Origin: Actinomycetota bacterium
GTDB taxonomy: Bacteria; Actinomycetota; Acidimicrobiia; Acidimicrobiales; Ilumatobacteraceae
DNA: 10,017 nt
Assembly: GCA_009704425.1 (NCBI GenBank)
Contig: WLEG01000052.1
Span: forward strand, 1-10,017
Direction: 5' to 3'
Shown: in pieces, positions 7,517 to 10,017 of the stretch
Layout: each line of letters begins with the position of its first letter
Position numbering within the stretch: position 1 is the stretch's first letter
Position numbers and translations under genes: made by a program
The notes under the pieces: generated by a model
Seen by the model: only the letters and a program-made list of their open reading frames with translations
Databases searched by the model: none
What the model was told of the DNA's origin: nothing

Positions 7517-7527
7517 GCGGGGGTTTC
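7501..7527 (-). terminator. Terminator-like hairpin spanning the Rieske gene stop codon
   Basis: In the minus-strand transcript a stem pairs GAAA with TTTC, then, after a two-base bulge, CCCGC with GCGGG around a seven-base loop ATTCCGG. It overlaps two bases of the Rieske TGA (7528-7526). There is no real U-tract after it (GUGACGG follows), so efficient intrinsic termination is doubtful. It may instead be an attenuator or 3'-end stabiliser. Confidence 0.4.
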
Positions 7528-8677
7528 AGGCCAGCGCCTCGTTCCAGGTGCGATGCCAGTGTTGCAGCATCGGCTCGTTCGCTCCGAACACGAAGTTCTT
7601 CAGACCGATCTCGGCGCCACGCTGACATTGTTCGGCGGCGGGGAAGTCCTCCTTGCCCACCACCAACGCGGCGAAGTCCGCGCCCCGCTTGCGCGCGGCC
7701 CGATCCTCGTCGTTGGTCACCGGGGTCAACGCGGCCTCGGTGAGGTCCACGGTGCACTCACCGACGGTGCGTCCCGGATAGATGCGGAACATCTGGCAAC
7801 TCACCGGGGTCTCCAACAGCACGACGCTCGGGAACAACGTGTGGATGATGCTGGCGGGCCCGACGGCCGGCCACTGATCCTCGGGCAGGTCCACCAGATG
7901 CTCCACGCCGACGGTGGGGAAACCCCAGCGGGCGTGACGACCGAACGTGTCGTAGATCGGGTTGTGGTTCACCAGGTTCGACAAGGTCTCGCGATGCAGA
8001 TAGTCCACGTGGTACGTCTCGAGGTTCACGTCGAAGGCGATCTTCCAGTTCGCCTTCAGTTGGAACGTGTGCTGACACACCACCTCGTGGTTCTCGTATC
8101 CGCACCAACGCAGTTCGGGCTCGATGTCGGCGAAGGCGGCGGCGGGATCCACGTCCTCGCTCAGTCCCACCGCGATCAAGCCGGCCACGCTCGCCACCGG
8201 CAACGGTTCCAGACCCAACGTCGACTTGTCGAGGGCATCGAACGCGTACGACTGAGGTTGTCCGGCCAAATTGCCGTTCAGCTCGAACGACCACGCGTGG
8301 TACGGGCAGGTGAGGCGACGCGCTTCACCGCAACCCTCGGCCACCTGGGCGCCGCGGTGCGTGCAGGCGTTCCGGAACGCGCGTAGCTCGCCGTCCTCGG
8401 CGCGCGTGATCAGCACCGGATGTCCGGCCACGTCCTTGGTGACGAAGGTGCCCGGTCGCGGTAGCTCGCCGGTCCAGCCGACGATGTGCGCACCGTGGCG
8501 GAACAACACGTCGAGCTCTCGCTGGAATCGCACGGGATCGGTGAAGACCGATGCCGGTTCGGTGATGGCGGCTTCGCAGTGATCGAGGGTCTTGTTGCGG
8601 TAATTGTCCACCAGTCGTCGTACCAGTTCGCGCGGAAAGCGCTCGGTGGTGGCCGGCCCGTTGTCGATAGCGGTCAT
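7526..8677 (-). CDS. Rieske [2Fe-2S] ring-hydroxylating-type oxygenase, alpha subunit
   Basis: A 383-residue oxygenase component. The N-terminal Rieske domain carries CTH (Cys105, His107) and CPYH (Cys124, His127), which bind the [2Fe-2S] cluster. The C-terminal catalytic domain has NWKIAFDVNLETYHVDYLH (210-228). His223 and His228 are the mononuclear iron ligands, and Asp344 in GKEDFPAAEQCQRG is the likely third ligand by spacing. The inter-subunit bridging residue is Glu220, where naphthalene-dioxygenase types have Asp. Glu is found in the carnitine-oxygenase (CntA) and betaine/choline group. No beta subunit, ferredoxin or reductase gene adjoins it, so it is probably an alpha-only oligomer using electrons from elsewhere. 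The ATG at 8677 is chosen because AGGGGGA lies just upstream, although the frame is open to 8779 and would overlap the thioesterase gene. It is probably co-transcribed with the thioesterase 49 bases upstream. The substrate is unknown. Confidence 0.93.
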   Translation of the reverse strand: MTAIDNGPATTERFPRELVRRLVDNYRNKTLDHCEAAITEPASVFTDPVRFQRELDVLFRHGAHIVGWTGELPRPGTFVTKDVAGHPVLITRAEDGELRAFRNACTHRGAQVAEGCGEARRLTCPYHAWSFELNGNLAGQPQSYAFDALDKSTLGLEPLPVASVAGLIAVGLSEDVDPAAAFADIEPELRWCGYENHEVVCQHTFQLKANWKIAFDVNLETYHVDYLHRETLSNLVNHNPIYDTFGRHARWGFPTVGVEHLVDLPEDQWPAVGPASIIHTLFPSVVLLETPVSCQMFRIYPGRTVGECTVDLTEAALTPVTNDEDRAARKRGADFAALVVGKEDFPAAEQCQRGAEIGLKNFVFGANEPMLQHWHRTWNEALA

Positions 8678-8680
8678 GAT

Positions 8681-8687
8681 TCCCCCT
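8681..8687 (-). promoter_or_regulatory. Ribosome binding site of the Rieske oxygenase gene
   Basis: The minus strand reads AGGGGGA (8687-8681) three bases before the ATG at 8677. It fixes this start rather than the longer open frame that would begin inside the preceding gene. Confidence 0.6.
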
Positions 8688-8692
8688 CTCGC

Positions 8693-8718
8693 CCCGACGC
8701 CTCCCGATTCGGCGTGGG
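8693..8718. other. Short stem-loop between thioesterase and Rieske genes
   Basis: CCC-G-ACGCC (8693-8701) pairs with GGCGTGGG (8711-8718) apart from one bulged G, giving eight base pairs around a nine-base loop. It begins eight bases after the thioesterase stop. It has no T-run, so it is more likely a processing or stability element than a terminator, if it is real at all. Confidence 0.25.
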
Positions 8719-8726
8719 ATCCCCGG

Positions 8727-9383
8727 TCACAGTGTGTCAGATGCGGGGTCGTACGTTTCGATCGCGATGAACAGCGCATGGGACGTGGCGATCAGGGGTG
8801 CGTCGGGTCGGTCCTCGCGCATCTCGGCCTCCAGGTGCAGTTTGCGACCGTCGCGTCGGGCCAGATGGGCCCGGATCACGAGCGGCGTGTTCAACGGCGT
8901 GGGCGCCTTGTAGCGCACGGTGATCTCACCCGTGTAGGCCACGGTGTGGATGATGTTCAGCACGAAGCCCATGGAGTCGTCGAACGCCAGGGCCACGATG
9001 CCCCCGTGGCTGCGTTGGGGCGCCCCCTCGTAGGAGTCACCGATGATGAAGCGGGCCTCGGCGGCGTCGCCTTGGCGGGTGACGGACATCTCCAGACCGT
9101 GCGGGCTGCCGGGGCCGGAACCCGGTCGGCAGATGTGGCTGGTCATCACCTCGCCGTCAGGGAACTCGACACGTTTGCTGTCCTTGAAGTGGTTGAAGCT
9201 GCGTTCGCGACGATCGGACCGTTCGAACTGCTCGGCCAGTCTCTGCAATGTCGCGGTCGCGTCCCGTAGTTGCTCGATCTCCACGTCGCGGGCCACGATC
9301 GCGTGGTTCAGGCGGCGCGTGGCCCGGCCCAGCTCCACGCGGGCCGCGTCATAGATCGGGTCCTCGCCCTCGGGATGCTTCAT
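8727..9383 (-). CDS. PaaI-like hotdog-fold acyl-CoA thioesterase with N-terminal helical extension
   Basis: A 218-residue protein. Residues about 100-212 form a hotdog domain of the PaaI/4HBT group. The active-site turn RSHGGIVALAFDDSMG (124-139) contains the HGG signature (126-128), and Asp135/Asp136 are candidates for the catalytic acid. Strands ITVRYKAPTPLNTPLVIRAHL (154-174, read with its neighbours) are typical of the fold. It would hydrolyse an acyl- or aryl-CoA thioester in the cytosol. Residues about 10-65 are charged and heptad-like (VEIEQLRDATATLQRLAEQF), probably a coiled coil or helical oligomerisation arm. This makes it longer than the usual 130-150 residues. Its ATG overlaps the MFS stop as ATGA, so the two are translationally coupled. 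The Rieske gene follows after 49 bases. Confidence 0.87.
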   Translation of the reverse strand: MKHPEGEDPIYDAARVELGRATRRLNHAIVARDVEIEQLRDATATLQRLAEQFERSDRRERSFNHFKDSKRVEFPDGEVMTSHICRPGSGPGSPHGLEMSVTRQGDAAEARFIIGDSYEGAPQRSHGGIVALAFDDSMGFVLNIIHTVAYTGEITVRYKAPTPLNTPLVIRAHLARRDGRKLHLEAEMREDRPDAPLIATSHALFIAIETYDPASDTL

Positions 9384-10017
9384 CGAGGATCACCGGTGGT
9401 GGCGGGCGCGTCGGTCACGTCGTCAATCTTTGTCACGTCGAGGTCCGACAACCAACCCCGAGCGAGCAGCAACACGATGAGCACCACGAACACCGCGGCG
9501 TCGACGTACACGGCCACACGCATCGTGAAGATGTCGCCCAGGCGACCCAAGGTGAACGCTCCCAAGGGGATGCCGGCCAGGATGCCCAACACGTAGAAGC
9601 TCATTGTTCGGCCACGAAGGTGATCGGGCACCGTGCCTTGAATGAGCGTGTTCAACGCCACCGCCGACTGCAGGTGGGCCAATCCGCCGATGAAATACGC
9701 GATCAAGCCCACGGTGTAACTCGACGTGAGCGGAATGAGGGCCGTGCTACCGGCGAACAACACGAGAGCTACCAACACCCGGGTGAATCGCTTCAACTTG
9801 TCGCCGATCACCACCGACATCAGCGAGGACACCAGGGCACCCAGACCCAGCGCCACCAGCAGGCCGGCGTTGTCGGTGGAGGGTCGTCCGTAAATGCGGT
9901 CGGCGATGGCCGGCGCCACGTGTTGCAACGCCTGCCCGCACAGAGACGTGGCGAAGGCCAGCAACACGGCCAATCGCAACGGTCGGCTGCGCCACACGAA
10001 GCGACCACCGTCGCGCA
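9380..10017 (-). CDS. Major facilitator superfamily transporter (C-terminal half, cut by window edge)
   Basis: The last 211 residues of a membrane transporter; the N-terminal half lies beyond 10017. The frame stays open to the edge, so the GTG at 9997 is an internal Val codon and not a start. Six hydrophobic segments fit TM7-TM12: RLAVLLAFATSLC, LLVALGLGALVSSLMSVVIG, VLVALVLFAGSTALIPL, VGLIAYFIGGLAHLQSAVAL, FYVLGILAGIPLGAFTLG and VYVDAAVFVVLIVLLLA. The cytoplasmic loops GDKLKRF and TVPDHLRGRTMSFY are characteristic of the MFS_3/EntS-like and multidrug-type exporters. It lies upstream of, and overlaps by ATGA, the thioesterase gene. It could export a product or import a substrate of the pathway; direction and cargo cannot be read here. 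Confidence 0.85.
   Translation of the reverse strand, partial: RDGGRFVWRSRPLRLAVLLAFATSLCGQALQHVAPAIADRIYGRPSTDNAGLLVALGLGALVSSLMSVVIGDKLKRFTRVLVALVLFAGSTALIPLTSSYTVGLIAYFIGGLAHLQSAVALNTLIQGTVPDHLRGRTMSFYVLGILAGIPLGAFTLGRLGDIFTMRVAVYVDAAVFVVLIVLLLARGWLSDLDVTKIDDVTDAPATTGDPR

Noticed and set aside
7526..8779. A longer Rieske reading from 8779
   Set aside because: The extra 34 residues overlap the thioesterase gene and show no conservation-like character. AGGGGGA directly precedes the ATG at 8677.
1..10017. tRNA, rRNA, CRISPR arrays, transposases, attachment sites
   Set aside because: None were seen on reading both strands. Nearly all sequence is accounted for by nine genes with short gaps.

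Overview
The window is GC-rich, densely coding bacterial DNA with G or C in most third codon positions. It carries a lipoprotein with a Thr/Ser/Ala/Pro/Asp-rich linker and a set of lipid- or steroid-type catabolic genes. This suggests a high-GC actinobacterium, possibly Acidimicrobiia or a relative of the mycobacteria. That placement is inference: there is no rRNA or marker gene here.

Layout. 1-1109 (minus): a SnoaL/NTF2-like small protein followed by the N-terminal part of an APH-fold phosphotransferase that runs off the left edge. 1185-3263 (plus): a cytoplasmic molybdopterin oxidoreductase with an N-terminal [4Fe-4S] motif. 3268-4728 (minus): a substrate-binding lipoprotein of the branched-chain amino acid ABC type, with no permease or ATPase nearby. 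4839-6005 (plus): a cytochrome P450 divergent from the lipoprotein. 6002-10017 (minus), in transcription order from the right edge: an MFS transporter (C-terminal half only), a PaaI-like hotdog thioesterase overlapping it by ATGA, a Rieske non-heme iron oxygenase, and an ANL-family acid-CoA ligase. There are no RNA genes, mobile elements or CRISPR arrays. No intergenic gap exceeds about 110 bases.

How the genes could work together (inference). P450 hydroxylation, CoA activation, Rieske oxygenation, thioester hydrolysis and transport (lipoprotein and MFS) fit catabolism of a hydrophobic carboxylic acid, steroid or terpenoid. SnoaL-like proteins and ACAD10-type phosphotransferases are common in such neighbourhoods. 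Neither oxygenase has its ferredoxin or reductase here, so electrons must come from proteins encoded elsewhere. The substrate cannot be read from the sequence.

The most unusual non-coding structure is the 81-base gap between the Rieske and CoA-ligase genes. A 16-base imperfect inverted repeat there overlaps a hairpin spanning the Rieske stop codon, so two mutually exclusive RNA folds are possible.
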